DNA of 64,000 bases from NCBI RefSeq assembly GCF_016908465.1, contig NZ_JAFBDY010000003.1, positions 62,001 to 126,000 of the forward strand, read 5' to 3'. Shown in pieces: positions 17,355 to 26,431 of the stretch (within the stretch, counting starts at the first letter, position 1; each line of letters opens with the position of its first letter). The position numbers and the translations under genes are program-made. The notes beneath the pieces were generated by a model. That model was not told where the DNA came from. It was given only the letters and a program-made list of their open reading frames with translations, and did not search any database. Origin of the DNA: Lysinibacillus composti (GTDB taxonomy: Bacteria > Bacillota > Bacilli > Bacillales_A > Planococcaceae).

Positions 17355-17999
17355 ATGGGTTGTGGAAGAAATAATGTCGAGGGTACATCTGATCGTCATG
17401 ATAAAGGATGTGTTTGCGAGGTTGTAAAAACTATTTTAGAGCTTCAAAATCGTGCAAGACGTCATAATCATCATGATTGTGATTCTTGTGGAACAAGTTG
17501 CTTCGTTGAGCCACTTGGTGGTATCAAACACCAAGCACGCCATGCCGACACTCGTGTTTTCATGTTACTCAATAAAGACGGCTCTCCATTCACAGTAGTA
17601 GCTAAAGCTGATATGGATAATGATCGTAAAGACGGTCGAGATGGAAAAGACGGTAAAGATGGTAAAGGCGGTAAAGACGGAAAGAATAACAATAATTTCT
17701 TTGTTACTCCTTTCTTCCGTGTAGAAGATATTTTTGGTGATTGCTGTGCAACATTACGTGCATTAGCTCCTATCGGGGATAACAATCACAACCACGGCGG
17801 CGGCGGCGGCGGTGGCGGTAAAGGCAAAGATAATAACGGCATAGTAGATGACGTTGTTCAAAATGGTGAATTAAATCCAGAAGCATTCGATGATATTGAT
17901 GATTTCGAAAAAACAGAAACATGTGTTACTGTAGATTTAAATAACTTCACTGCAGTACAATGTATCGCAGACGTTGACCTTGATGTTTGTAAACACTAA
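17355..17999 (+). CDS. CotY/CotZ/ExsY-family spore coat or exosporium protein with collagen-like insert
   Basis: Cys-rich structural protein forming the outermost spore layer; family members self-assemble by disulfides. Family features: C19/C21-EVVKTILELQ, a CDSCGTSC cluster (42-49), PLGG, DTRVFMLLNKDGSPF, PFFRVEDIFGDCCATLRAL and the closing TCVTVDLNNFTAVQCIADV. It is 214 aa; ExsY/CotY proteins are about 150-165. The extra length is a run of six Gly-X-Y triplets at residues 94-111 (17634-17687), an Asn run, a poly-Gly tract of eight at 148-155 and an acidic segment at 161-185. The convergent neighbour is a CotO-like gene, as at exosporium loci. Confidence 0.9.
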   Translation: MGCGRNNVEGTSDRHDKGCVCEVVKTILELQNRARRHNHHDCDSCGTSCFVEPLGGIKHQARHADTRVFMLLNKDGSPFTVVAKADMDNDRKDGRDGKDGKDGKGGKDGKNNNNFFVTPFFRVEDIFGDCCATLRALAPIGDNNHNHGGGGGGGGKGKDNNGIVDDVVQNGELNPEAFDDIDDFEKTETCVTVDLNNFTAVQCIADVDLDVCKH

Positions 18000-18056
18000 A
18001 TAAACTTCAGTTATTATAAAATATACTCCATTATTCATACTAAATCATAATTAATA

Positions 18057-18090
18057 ACGAATCCTGTCCCTAGGGCAGGATTCGTTTAAC
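18057..18090 (+). terminator. Terminator of the CotZ-like gene
   Basis: Arms ACGAATCCTG and CAGGATTCGT with CCC/GGG inside and a T tail. Confidence 0.85.
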
Positions 18091-18170
18091 TTTAAAAACC
18101 CCACTTTTATAACGTCAAATTTATCTTATACAAAACTAAATGTACGATACTTACTTGCTTAATTTTTTTC

Positions 18171-18213
18171 AAATAAAAGTCGGCAAATCTTCTATTTAAG
18201 ATTTGCCGACTTT
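18171..18213 (-). terminator. Terminator of the CotO-like gene
   Basis: 16-bp arms (18177-18192 and 18198-18213) with a 5-nt loop; ACTTTTATTT follows on the minus strand. Confidence 0.88.
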
Positions 18214-18215
18214 CT

Positions 18216-18554
18216 TTACTTTACTGTAATTTCTTCAATATCATTACCATTAATTATCTTTGATTCTTGTGCAGTCTTGATTTTAACAATTGAATTATTC
18301 AACTCTTCAATCATACCAATAACTACTTCACCATTTTTTAAATAGAATTGTAATAAACGACCATTCATTGGTTGACTAAAATAACTTAATTGCCTGGCGA
18401 TCACTAAGTCTGTTACTCGTTCAGCACGTTGAATTTCATACACTGAAGTACTTTCTTCAAAATACACTTCTTCTCGCTCTGATTCTACTTGATCTTCCAC
18501 CTCAACGTAATAAAACGGAGGTGTTGGAATAAATAGTAACGGTTCTTGTATCAT
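18216..18554 (-). CDS. CotO-like spore coat protein (tentative)
   Basis: 112 aa. N-terminus IQEPLLFIPTPPF resembles the KKPLLYI-type opening of CotO; the middle is Glu-rich (EDQVESEREEVYFEE); the C-terminus (RLLQFYLKNGEVVIGMIEELNNSIVKIKT) has the beta-strand character of the CotO C-terminal domain. B. subtilis CotO is about twice as long. The start is set at 18554: AAAGGA lies about 8 nt before this ATG, and a sigma-K -10 overlaps the upstream in-frame ATG at 18575. Convergent with the CotZ-like gene. Family assignment is from short similarities and neighbourhood only. Confidence 0.6.
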   Translation of the reverse strand: MIQEPLLFIPTPPFYYVEVEDQVESEREEVYFEESTSVYEIQRAERVTDLVIARQLSYFSQPMNGRLLQFYLKNGEVVIGMIEELNNSIVKIKTAQESKIINGNDIEEITVK

Positions 18555-18574
18555 TTTACACATCCTTTTTTCCA

Positions 18575-18602
18575 TAAAATATGCAAAATGTTTTTTTTCG
18601 TG
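18575..18602 (-). promoter_or_regulatory. Sigma-K promoter of the CotO-like gene
   Basis: Minus strand: CAC (about 18600-18602), 16-bp spacer, CATATTTTA (18575-18583). The -10 covers an alternative upstream start codon, so that codon cannot be used from this promoter. Confidence 0.6.
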
Positions 18603-18622
18603 AATCTTATTCCTTTTGTTTG

Positions 18623-19996
18623 CTACCCAATCTGACTTAACAGAGTAGTTGCTAACCCTAAATAAATTAAAATACTTGTGACGTCATTTAACGTTGTAAT
18701 AAAAGGACCCGATGCAACTGCAGGGTCAACGCCTAATTTATGAATCAACAATGGAATAAATGAACCTGCGATTGTTGCAACAAGAATTGAGCAACAGATT
18801 GCGGCCCCTACTAACAAGCCGATAATAAATGTATGCTTCCAAACGAAGACAATTCCAACAACTAGTAATCCGCAAACAATGCCAGTAATTAATCCAGTAC
18901 AAATTTCCCGGAGCAACATTTTCACTTTACTTTTATCGTTTATTTCTCCAGTAGCAATCCCTCTAACAGCGACCGCAAGTGCTTGTGTACCACTATTACC
19001 TGATGTACCAGAAATTAAAGGAATAAATAATGCAAGCATAGCCACTTTGTCGAGTGTTGCTTCAAATTTACCCATTAAACTCGCTGTAATCATTCCTAAG
19101 AATAATAGCATGATGAGCCAAGGTAGACGTTGTTTTGCAGCCTTAAATGGTCCTGCATCAATATCATCTACATCTGAAATACCTGCTAATTTAGAATAGT
19201 CATCAGATGCTTCTTCATCCATTACATCAATGATATCATCGACCGTTATGATCCCTTGAAGTTCATTCTTGTCATTTACAACAGGAAGAGCTAAGAAATT
19301 ATAATCTTTAAATATTTGAGCAATATCTTCTTGGTCATCTGATACTTTGACATGAACAACTCGCTCATTCATAATGTCACGAATCAGTGTGTCTTCCTCA
19401 GATATAATTAAATCACGTAATGAGATAACCCCTGTCAAACAATGATCACCATCAACAACAAAAACATAATAAATTGTTTCTGCATTTGGAGCTTCTTTTC
19501 GAAGTACCGCCATCGCTGAACGGACAGTGGAATTTTCTAAAATAGATACGTACTCAGTTGTCATAATTGAACCGGCAGTATATTCCTCATACCCTAGTAG
19601 TTCATTAATTTCTTCAACTGTTTCACTATCCATTATTTTTAAATAGCTATCACGATGCTCTTTATCCAGTTCATTTAATACGTCTACAGCATCATCTGTG
19701 TACATATAAGTAAGCATCTCTGCACCGTAAGCTGTATTCATTTCATTTAAAAAAGGTTGATATTCTTCATCGTCTAATTCAATTGCCTCAAAAATTGATG
19801 CCATTTCTCGAGGAGACAAGAATAGATACATGACCCCACGTATATCAGGTCCAACCTTCTCATAAAATTGTGCCTGATCATACGGATGAAGTGCTAAAAA
19901 ATATTCACGGAATTCTTCAATTTTTTCATCAATGAGTAACTGTCGTAAATATTCCTCATCAAACGGCACTTCATTTTTTTCGTTTTGTTCTATCAT
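18623..19996 (-). CDS. mgtE: Magnesium transporter MgtE
   Basis: Homodimeric Mg2+ channel, 457 aa, typical length. Domain order: N-terminal helical domain (EEYLRQLLIDEKIEEFREYF... MNTAYGAEMLTYMYTDDAVDVLNELD), tandem CBS domains (about 135-255: YEEYTAGSIMTTEYVSI, GVISLRDLII, GIITVDDIIDVMDEEASDDYSKLAG), plug helix, then five C-terminal transmembrane helices with the pore signature SGNSGTQALAVAVRG and PFITTLNDV. The CBS/N domains sense cytosolic Mg2+ and gate the pore. The 200-bp leader has no M-box-like sequence that I can see. Same strand as the rluA-nadF-relQ genes but after their terminator. Confidence 0.96.
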   Translation of the reverse strand: MIEQNEKNEVPFDEEYLRQLLIDEKIEEFREYFLALHPYDQAQFYEKVGPDIRGVMYLFLSPREMASIFEAIELDDEEYQPFLNEMNTAYGAEMLTYMYTDDAVDVLNELDKEHRDSYLKIMDSETVEEINELLGYEEYTAGSIMTTEYVSILENSTVRSAMAVLRKEAPNAETIYYVFVVDGDHCLTGVISLRDLIISEEDTLIRDIMNERVVHVKVSDDQEDIAQIFKDYNFLALPVVNDKNELQGIITVDDIIDVMDEEASDDYSKLAGISDVDDIDAGPFKAAKQRLPWLIMLLFLGMITASLMGKFEATLDKVAMLALFIPLISGTSGNSGTQALAVAVRGIATGEINDKSKVKMLLREICTGLITGIVCGLLVVGIVFVWKHTFIIGLLVGAAICCSILVATIAGSFIPLLIHKLGVDPAVASGPFITTLNDVTSILIYLGLATTLLSQIG

Positions 19997-20142
19997 GCAT
20001 GTCCCCTCCTTTCATCTCAAACCTAATAATAGGATGCTTCTTCGTGTACGTAAACATCTTTTTTTAACATAAAAAAACTTTTTTAACTATGTATGTCTAA
20101 AAATCTTCCATTACTTCACACTGAATACCATATCTCCCTACA

Positions 20143-20176
20143 AATAGAAAAGATGCTCGAATAGTCGAACATCTTG
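20143..20176 (-). terminator. Terminator after the rluA-type gene
   Basis: Arms AAGATGCTCGA and TCGAACATCTT around 4 nt, with a T-rich tail on the minus strand. Confidence 0.8.
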
Positions 20177-20200
20177 ATAAATTAAATACGACTTGACTTG

Positions 20201-21115
20201 TTAATTATTTCTAACCAGTAATGTCTCCATATCTTGGCTAATCCTACTTGCTATGGAAATACTTTCTTTTGTAAGTGGATGAATCATTTCTAGATATACA
20301 CAGTGTAGTGCTTGTCGATTAATCAATTCACGACTTCCCCCATAAAGGTCATCGCCAACTAATGGATGTCCAATATGGGCCATATGAACACGAATTTGAT
20401 GAGTTCTTCCTGTATATAACCTCAATCTTACAAGACTTATGGGATCACCTTTAATTGTAAATCCTCTTTTTAATACGATCACATTTGTATGTGCGAATTG
20501 CCCGTCTTCTCGGACCTCTCTTTCAATGATGCTCGTATCTTTTCTTCCAATCGGTGCTTTAATGGAGAGTCCATCATCATTTAAATGTCCATGAACAATT
20601 GCTTCGTATTGCTTATTTATGAGCCCTTGTTCTTGTTGAAGCCCCATTAAATGGTGAATATGTCGATGTTTTGCAATACATAATAAACCTGATGTGTCAC
20701 GATCTAATCGTGTCACAATATGAATTGTAGAGGCAATCCCCTTTTTTTCGAAATAGCCTAGTAGAAAATTTGCAATACTTCCTGTAGGGTGCTCTCTTGA
20801 AGGAATCGTATTCATAAAGGCAGGTTTATCGACTATCAAAAAAGATTGGTCTTCATATACTATATTTAAATCACTAAATTCAGCGACAAGCCCTTTACTA
20901 GGTTCTTCTGGTGGAAAAATGATTGTTATTTCATCACTTTTCTGTAACAGGTGACGGACATTTCGTTCCTGTCCGTTTACCAAAATATTACCCCCATAAA
21001 ACTTTATATCAGTAAGAGCTCTTTTTGAAATGCCTTGTTTTTCTATTGCATGACGTAATAATTCGCCATCAGAAGTAGCATAAAATTTTAATGTAAATGC
21101 ATTATTATTAATCAT
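20201..21115 (-). CDS. RluA-family pseudouridine synthase (YjbO)
   Basis: Isomerises uridine to pseudouridine in RNA, probably 23S rRNA. 304 aa. An S4-like N-terminal region (HAIEKQGISKRALTDIKFYGGNILVNGQ) precedes the catalytic domain with VTRLDRDTSGLL (catalytic Asp, about residue 140) and RLYTGRTHQIRVHMAHIGHPLVGDDLYGG. Follows nadF by 14 nt in a relQ-nadF-rluA unit like B. subtilis yjbM-yjbN-yjbO. Confidence 0.92.
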   Translation of the reverse strand: MINNNAFTLKFYATSDGELLRHAIEKQGISKRALTDIKFYGGNILVNGQERNVRHLLQKSDEITIIFPPEEPSKGLVAEFSDLNIVYEDQSFLIVDKPAFMNTIPSREHPTGSIANFLLGYFEKKGIASTIHIVTRLDRDTSGLLCIAKHRHIHHLMGLQQEQGLINKQYEAIVHGHLNDDGLSIKAPIGRKDTSIIEREVREDGQFAHTNVIVLKRGFTIKGDPISLVRLRLYTGRTHQIRVHMAHIGHPLVGDDLYGGSRELINRQALHCVYLEMIHPLTKESISIASRISQDMETLLVRNN

Positions 21116-21129
21116 AAAAACCTCAATGT

Positions 21130-21933
21130 TTAATCATTTGAAACGAATGAATCATGTACTCGTTCCCAAAATGGAAATGGTCTAAAGCGCGCAAATCGAA
21201 CTCGTTCAGATGCTACATTAAACTTCACTGATTCTAAATCATGTTGAATAAGGTGTATATGGTCAACTGTCATATTAAACTTCTGATCACTTACTGGTTT
21301 CAATGTACAATTATGATGGGCTGGTAATACAAGCGATGAGCCTACAGTACGAAAAACTCGGTTATTAATGGATGCCATTTCAGTAAGCTGGAATGCCTGT
21401 AAATTCGGATGAATAATAGCTCCACCTAAAGCCTTATTGTAGGCTGTACTACCAGATGGCGTGGAGAGACATAAACCATCACCACGGAACCGTTCAAACT
21501 GATTGCCATTTAATTCGATATCCATAACAAGAGTTACATCTGGTGATTTAATGGTTGCTTCATTTAGAGCTAAATATTTTTCACAATCCCCACTTTTATG
21601 ATGTACCGTTACTTCAAGCAATGGGTATTCCACAACAGTGAGCTCTTTTTTTGCAATTGAAAGTACTAATTTTTCTAATTCTGATGGTTTCCAATCTGCA
21701 TAAAAACCTAAATGCCCAGTATGAATTCCAACAAATGCCACTTTATCTAGTCGTTCAGAATGGCGATGAAATGCATGTAGTAGTGTTCCATCACCACCTA
21801 TTGAGATTACAATATCAGGTTGATCATCATCATAAGTGAGTCCGAATTCTTGTAAATAGGTAATAGCGAGCTTCTTCAATTCATTGGATTGAGAATCTCG
21901 GCGTGATTGAATCGAGAATTTCAAATTACTCAT
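21130..21933 (-). CDS. nadK: NAD kinase
   Basis: Phosphorylates NAD to NADP with ATP. 267 aa. Catalytic [13 protein letters not shown] (about 47-59) and the NAD-binding [17 protein letters not shown] (about 156-172) are intact; [13 protein letters not shown] lies between. It overlaps the end of relQ by 8 bp, so (p)ppGpp synthesis and NADP formation are translationally coupled. Confidence 0.96.
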   Translation of the reverse strand: MSNLKFSIQSRRDSQSNELKKLAITYLQEFGLTYDDDQPDIVISIGGDGTLLHAFHRHSERLDKVAFVGIHTGHLGFYADWKPSELEKLVLSIAKKELTVVEYPLLEVTVHHKSGDCEKYLALNEATIKSPDVTLVMDIELNGNQFERFRGDGLCLSTPSGSTAYNKALGGAIIHPNLQAFQLTEMASINNRVFRTVGSSLVLPAHHNCTLKPVSDQKFNMTVDHIHLIQHDLESVKFNVASERVRFARFRPFPFWERVHDSFVSND

Positions 21934-22600
21934 GCTCCTTATTTTGTGTATTCGATCGGATTGTTGGGTTTTGCGCTTCTTTTATTTCCGTGAAATAAGC
22001 CTGTGCTTCTTGTATTTCACTTCTAATGGATGACATTTCTTCGTCTAATTTAAATGCAGCTTCTGCAGCGCTTTGCAAACGATTTTTAATCTCTTCAGGG
22101 AACAAGCCTTTATATTTATAGTTTAACGAATGTTCAATAGAAGCCCAGAAGTTCATGGCAAGTGTACGGATTTGAATTTCAGCTAAAATAACCTTTTTAC
22201 CATGGACGGTTTCAACAGGATATTGAACAATCATATGATAAGAGCGATAGCCACTTGGTTTACTATGAGTAATATAATCTCTTACTTCAATTACACGTAA
22301 GTCTTCCCTTTGCCTAATTAAATCCGTTACAGTTTTAATATCATCAACAAATTGGCACATAATACGTAATCCAGCTATATCTTGTAATTCTGTTGCAAGC
22401 TGTTCAGATGGCTCAAAAGGAATTCCCTTTTCAAGGGTTTTATCATATATACTTGCTAGCGGCTTTACTCGACCAGTTACAAATTCAATCGGTGAATTGG
22501 AACCTAAAATGCCAAATTGATTTCGCATACCTTTAAGTTTTATTTTTAATTCATCAACAGCTTGTTTATATGGGTTCAAAAATACATCCCATTGTCCCAT
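21926..22600 (-). CDS. relQ: Small alarmone synthetase RelQ (YjbM)
   Basis: Single-domain (p)ppGpp synthetase without hydrolase or TGS domains, 224 aa. Synthetase motifs: [17 protein letters not shown] (about 43-59), [53 protein letters not shown]-terminal helix ([19 protein letters not shown]) for tetramer formation. GAGGAGG precedes the start. First gene of the unit. Confidence 0.95.
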   Translation of the reverse strand: MGQWDVFLNPYKQAVDELKIKLKGMRNQFGILGSNSPIEFVTGRVKPLASIYDKTLEKGIPFEPSEQLATELQDIAGLRIMCQFVDDIKTVTDLIRQREDLRVIEVRDYITHSKPSGYRSYHMIVQYPVETVHGKKVILAEIQIRTLAMNFWASIEHSLNYKYKGLFPEEIKNRLQSAAEAAFKLDEEMSSIRSEIQEAQAYFTEIKEAQNPTIRSNTQNKEHE

Positions 22601-22768
22601 TCTTAATTCCTCCTCAGAAAGACACAGTTCGAAATTTTAAATAAGGTGAACTGTTGCCCTTTCAACACGGATGTCCAATTAATTTTATTTTCCTGTCCTC
22701 CAAAGAAAGAAATCCTTCTTTTATCTCTATGACAGCACCTAAATTAGTAATCGTTTTTTAACAAACCA

Positions 22769-23161
22769 CTAAATTGTATCATTTTGTAATATTACTTGAA
22801 ACTCATTTTCTACTGCTGTAACAAATAAACTTCCATAATTGTCATTTCCCTCAATATTAAAAATAAGCATTTGTAATTCATCATTAAAATTCACTAATTC
22901 TTTTCTTTCATTACCTATCACTATATAAGGTGTTAACTCGTGTTGTAATAATTGAACTAGTGATGACCAAATGGACTGTGGGAAACTTAAATAGCTAAAT
23001 TCATTTCCTTCTTCAACGAGATAAATAAATGATAATTGATCTGAATCAGCAATTACTTGACCAGCAGGAGTTATTTGTATTGCTGCTCCATTTTCGTTTA
23101 AACTAAAGTGTAATTCATTATGTAAAATTTCAAATTGCTCAACTGTATAAATGTTTCGCAT
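22769..23161 (-). CDS. yjbL: UPF0738 family protein YjbL
   Basis: 130 aa, function unknown. Matches the YjbL family in length and position (between relQ and divergent yjbK, as in B. subtilis). The start at 23161 is chosen because GAAGGG lies about 10 nt upstream and homologues begin with MRN-type sequences; the longer frame would add 17 basic residues. No signal peptide or transmembrane helix; mostly beta-type sequence. Confidence 0.8.
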   Translation of the reverse strand: MRNIYTVEQFEILHNELHFSLNENGAAIQITPAGQVIADSDQLSFIYLVEEGNEFSYLSFPQSIWSSLVQLLQHELTPYIVIGNERKELVNFNDELQMLIFNIEGNDNYGSLFVTAVENEFQVILQNDTI

Positions 23162-23248
23162 ATGTATACATCCCTTCAAAAACATTCTTTTTTTATATTT
23201 TAACATAGACAAATAGTTGATGCGAAAGAGAAAAGGTAGGTTAAAAAT

Positions 23249-23833
23249 ATGTCACAAGAAATCGAAATTGAGTTTAAAAATAATTTAACAAAAAAACAAT
23301 ATGAAGAACTATTGTCGTCCTTCCATATTGCCGATGAAATGATACTTCGTCAAACAAATCATTACTTTGATACACCAACTTGGCATTTGAAAAATCAGGC
23401 AAGTGGACTTCGCATTCGAGAAACAAAAGAAAAAATTGTTTGTACTTTAAAAGAAAAAACATCTAAACATACACATTTAGAGACGACTGATGTTCTGACA
23501 AAAGAACAGGCAGACTCCATGTTAAATGGAAATGCATTCCTTGCTCCAACTGTGAAAGAAAAACTTATACAAATAAAAGTACCGATTGATCAATTAGCAG
23601 TTTTTGGCTCACTAACTACTGACCGAGTTGAAATACCTTACATGGGCGGGACACTTGTTTTTGATCATTCTTTTTATTTAAACCGTGATGATTATGAGGT
23701 AGAATATGAAGCAAACGATGAAAAAATAGGCGCTCAAATTTTTGAAGAATTTCTTAAAAAATTTAATATTGAAAAACAGATTGCCGATAAAAAGATTGCA
23801 CGTTTTATGCAAGCTCTCAATGCAGAAAGGTAG
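23249..23833 (+). CDS. yjbK: CYTH domain protein YjbK
   Basis: Triphosphate-tunnel metalloenzyme family, 194 aa. The N-terminal ExExK signature is EIEFK (about residues 6-10); further tunnel residues lie in LRIRETKEKIVCTLKEK and EVEYEA. Probably acts on tripolyphosphate or nucleotide triphosphates. Followed after 6 nt by the transglycosylase gene. Confidence 0.9.
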   Translation: MSQEIEIEFKNNLTKKQYEELLSSFHIADEMILRQTNHYFDTPTWHLKNQASGLRIRETKEKIVCTLKEKTSKHTHLETTDVLTKEQADSMLNGNAFLAPTVKEKLIQIKVPIDQLAVFGSLTTDRVEIPYMGGTLVFDHSFYLNRDDYEVEYEANDEKIGAQIFEEFLKKFNIEKQIADKKIARFMQALNAER

Positions 23834-23839
23834 ATTAAT

Positions 23840-24616
23840 GTGAATATTTCTTCGATGAAAACTTTGCTTGAAATTCAAGCTTTACAGTCGATTGGAACAT
23901 CAAAATCAATAGACGTTAATCAAAACGACTCCCTTTTCACTGATATGTTAGATGAAATTATGTCACAATCAACGTCATCATTAACAAATAATATTTCTAA
24001 TTTACTTGGAAGCTATTCATCTAGTAATGTTCAATCCTTATTGTCTGATTCTAGTAGCTCTAACAATTTAAGTAATATGTATTTATCATCTATGCAATTA
24101 AACAATAATTCAACCTACGTTCCTTCAGCATTTTATAATCTGCTAATGCAAACAGATTTATCCAGTAATTCTGTTATGAATAATCACCATAATAAAGATT
24201 ATACAAATGAAACCGGATACCAAAATGTTTTAGCAGGGGCAAGTAGTTTTACCGATATTATTAAAGAAGCTGCCAATAAATACGGTGTTCCAGAAAAGTT
24301 AATTGCCTCAGTCATTAAACAAGAATCTAACTTCAATTCATCTGCTGTCAGTGCTGCAGGTGCAACCGGTCTAATGCAATTGATGCCTGGTACTGCAAAC
24401 TATTTAGGTGTTAAAAATTCGTATGACCCTAAGCAAAACATTATGGGTGGTACAAAATATTTACGACAAATGCTTGACCAGTTTGATCAAAATATGGAGC
24501 TAGCTTTAGCAGCATATAATGCCGGACCTGGCAATGTTACTAAATATGGCGGCATTCCACCTTTCCAAGAAACAAGGAATTATGTTGCTAAAGTGATGAA
24601 CTATTATCAAGCATGA
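23840..24616 (+). CDS. Lytic transglycosylase, SLT domain (YjbJ)
   Basis: Cleaves peptidoglycan glycan strands. 258 aa. The first 130 residues are a Ser/Asn-rich linker without an obvious signal peptide; the C-terminal SLT domain has catalytic Glu in IKQESNFN (about 163), [20 protein letters not shown] and [15 protein letters not shown] start at 23840. Export route unclear from sequence. Order yjbK-yjbJ as in B. subtilis. Confidence 0.9.
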   Translation: MNISSMKTLLEIQALQSIGTSKSIDVNQNDSLFTDMLDEIMSQSTSSLTNNISNLLGSYSSSNVQSLLSDSSSSNNLSNMYLSSMQLNNNSTYVPSAFYNLLMQTDLSSNSVMNNHHNKDYTNETGYQNVLAGASSFTDIIKEAANKYGVPEKLIASVIKQESNFNSSAVSAAGATGLMQLMPGTANYLGVKNSYDPKQNIMGGTKYLRQMLDQFDQNMELALAAYNAGPGNVTKYGGIPPFQETRNYVAKVMNYYQA

Positions 24617-24926
24617 TGTAAGCAACATCTAATCAGTATTTAATTTAAGCTTTAAAAGGAAATTACTAATAAGTGTTAAAACTACCATTGATACATATAT
24701 ATGTTATGTTAAACCGTTCTTTTACTCATCACTCTTTGACGTAAGTGGCTTTGCTTTGTTTAGTAAAGGGCCTTTATTCAAAAGGATAGATACGATTTGT
24801 TTGAGAAATAAGTAATTCGTTGATAAAATGATTTATAACACTAAGACAATAGTTTGATGTTCATAGTGTTATATACGCAATTTTCATTAAAAGAATACTG
24901 CTTCTAAGCAAAAAGGAGTTACACCT
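24617..24926. other. 310-bp intergenic gap with one hairpin
   Basis: Holds no gene that I can support. At about 24836-24873 ATAACACT and AGTGTTAT pair across a 22-nt loop; there is no T-run, so it may be an operator-like or terminator remnant. Confidence 0.4.
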
Positions 24927-25328
24927 ATGAATCGAAAATATACGATTCCTTACGAGGAACTTGGTGCTGAAAAACTTGCAGAGCTCCTTCGCGCTTTCTA
25001 TAAGCGAGTTGCGAAGCATCCAAAGTTACGTCCAATCTTTCCAGAAGATTTGACTGAAACATTAAGAAAACAAATCCAATTTCAGACCCAGTTTTTAGGT
25101 GGGCCAAACTTATATACAGAAGAACACGGTCATCCGATGATGAGAGCACGTCATATGCCATTTAAAATTACACCTGAGCGTGCACAAGCATGGTTAGAAT
25201 GCATGAGTGAAGCGATGGATGAAGTGGAGCTTGATGGGAAATTTAGAGAAATTTACTACCAGCGTCTTGTGATGACAGCTCAACATATGATTAATTCCCC
25301 AGATGAAGATGAGGAGGGATTCGAGTGA
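24927..25328 (+). CDS. yjbI: Truncated haemoglobin, group II (YjbI)
   Basis: 133 aa 2-on-2 globin. Proximal His is in RARHMPFKIT (about residue 76), with the family GGPNLYTEEHGHPMMR and the Trp in QAWLECM. AAAAGGAG precedes the ATG. Its stop overlaps the GTG start of spxH (GTGA), as in the B. subtilis yjbIH operon, linking it to thiol and nitrosative stress responses. Confidence 0.94.
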   Translation: MNRKYTIPYEELGAEKLAELLRAFYKRVAKHPKLRPIFPEDLTETLRKQIQFQTQFLGGPNLYTEEHGHPMMRARHMPFKITPERAQAWLECMSEAMDEVELDGKFREIYYQRLVMTAQHMINSPDEDEEGFE

Positions 25329-26131
25329 ATAATGTCCAATTATTATCAAAACCTGCCGCACCTTCAAGTACTTCGAAGCCAATAGAACTCTATGTTTTTC
25401 TTGATCCGCTTTGCAGAGATACTTTAAAAATGCAATCAATCTTACGAAAACTACAAGTTCAATATGATCATTATTTTACTTGGCGTTATGTATTAGGTAC
25501 TAAACTTGCGTCACTGAATAGCTTAAGTAGACGTACAAAAGGTTGCCTCTCGGGGGCTGAATTGGATATTACACATCCCGCACTACCATCTATTGCTATT
25601 AAAGCTGCGGAACTACAAGGAAAAAAAGCCGCTGCGCGATATTTATTGAAACTACAAGAACATGCGTTTTTAAACACGAAAGATGTTACTTCCTATTCAG
25701 CTTTAATTCAAATTGCTCAAGAAGCGAATCTTGACGTTTGTGAATTTAAATCGGATTTTGGTTCAAAAGAGGCAGCCCGCGCATTCCAATGTGACTTATA
25801 CATTACTCGTGAAATGGAAGTTGACGAATTACCAAGCATAGTTTTCTTTAATGAATGCATTGAAGATGAAGGATTAAAAGTTAGCGGAACTTACTCCTAT
25901 GATGTTTATGTACGTATTTTAGAAGAAATGTTAAATGAGGAGCTTGAATGTCAGCCGGTTCCTTCATACGATAAACTCTTCCAGCGTTATAGGGTTTTAA
26001 CTACAAAAGAAGTTGCTGAAATCTATTCAATCTCAGAACAAGAAGCTGAGCGTGAATTAAAGAAAAGAATGCTTCAACAAAAGATTGAACGTTTATGTAA
26101 TAATGATCTTACGCTCTGGCGATTAAAATAA
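25325..26131 (+). CDS. spxH: ClpXP adaptor SpxH (YjbH), DsbA-like
   Basis: Delivers Spx to ClpXP for degradation. 268 aa: thioredoxin/DsbA-like fold beginning IELYVFLDPLCRDTL (residues 20-34), then the conserved KAAELQGKKAA, QCDLYITREMEVDELPSIVFFN, EGLKVSGTYSYDVY and a C-terminal helical region. The B. subtilis CPEC motif is CRDT here, so the second Cys is lost (Cys30 only). GTG start overlaps the yjbI stop; GAGGAGG upstream. Its target gene spx lies 5 kb away. Confidence 0.93.
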   Translation: MNNVQLLSKPAAPSSTSKPIELYVFLDPLCRDTLKMQSILRKLQVQYDHYFTWRYVLGTKLASLNSLSRRTKGCLSGAELDITHPALPSIAIKAAELQGKKAAARYLLKLQEHAFLNTKDVTSYSALIQIAQEANLDVCEFKSDFGSKEAARAFQCDLYITREMEVDELPSIVFFNECIEDEGLKVSGTYSYDVYVRILEEMLNEELECQPVPSYDKLFQRYRVLTTKEVAEIYSISEQEAERELKKRMLQQKIERLCNNDLTLWRLK

Positions 26132-26176
26132 TTTTTTAAATATGGACTAATATAAATCTATTAATATAATAAGAAG

Positions 26177-26296
26177 AACATCATCTCGACTAAGCTAAAA
26201 CAAAGTCTACGCCACTTCCTACTCTTGCGAATACACGTCGCAAATAAGCATTTGTGGCAACGATTTGTGACTTAGCACGAGATGATGTTTTTTTTA
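26177..26296 (+). terminator. Large multi-tier hairpin terminator after spxH
   Basis: Outer 12-bp arms AACATCATCTCG (26177-26188) and CGAGATGATGTT (26278-26289), continued by CTAAG/CTTAG, then inner GCCAC/GTGGC (26211-26215 / 26254-26258) and TTGCGA/TCGCAA (26225-26241), followed by T8. Far larger than a normal terminator and related in composition to the dispersed elements. Confidence 0.7.
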
Positions 26297-26332
26297 CACG
26301 GATATATCATAATCGTCAAACATTCTGTCATC

Positions 26333-26376
26333 CAAAAGTGCCCATCTGCGAAGCATGCAGATTGGGTACTTTTTTA
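26333..26376 (+). terminator. Second terminator downstream of spxH
   Basis: Arms AAGTGCCCATCTGC and GCAGATTGGGTACTT (one mismatch region, 7-nt loop), then T5. Confidence 0.75.
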
Positions 26377-26401
26377 ATAATAAAATTTTTTCACAAAAAT
26401 A

Positions 26402-26431
26402 AAAGAGGTGCCTAATTATAGGCACCTCTTT
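26402..26431. repeat. Perfect 13-bp hairpin
   Basis: AAAGAGGTGCCTA and TAGGCACCTCTTT around 4 nt, the third strong hairpin in 260 bp after spxH. No long T-run, so its role is unclear. Confidence 0.6.

Noticed and set aside
19997-20142. M-box (Mg2+) riboswitch in front of mgtE
   Set aside because: None of the conserved M-box core strings are present in the leader on the minus strand.
26333-26431. A riboswitch or attenuator in the gap after spxH
   Set aside because: No plus-strand gene follows; the hairpins are downstream of spxH and pepF is convergent, so termination is the simpler reading.
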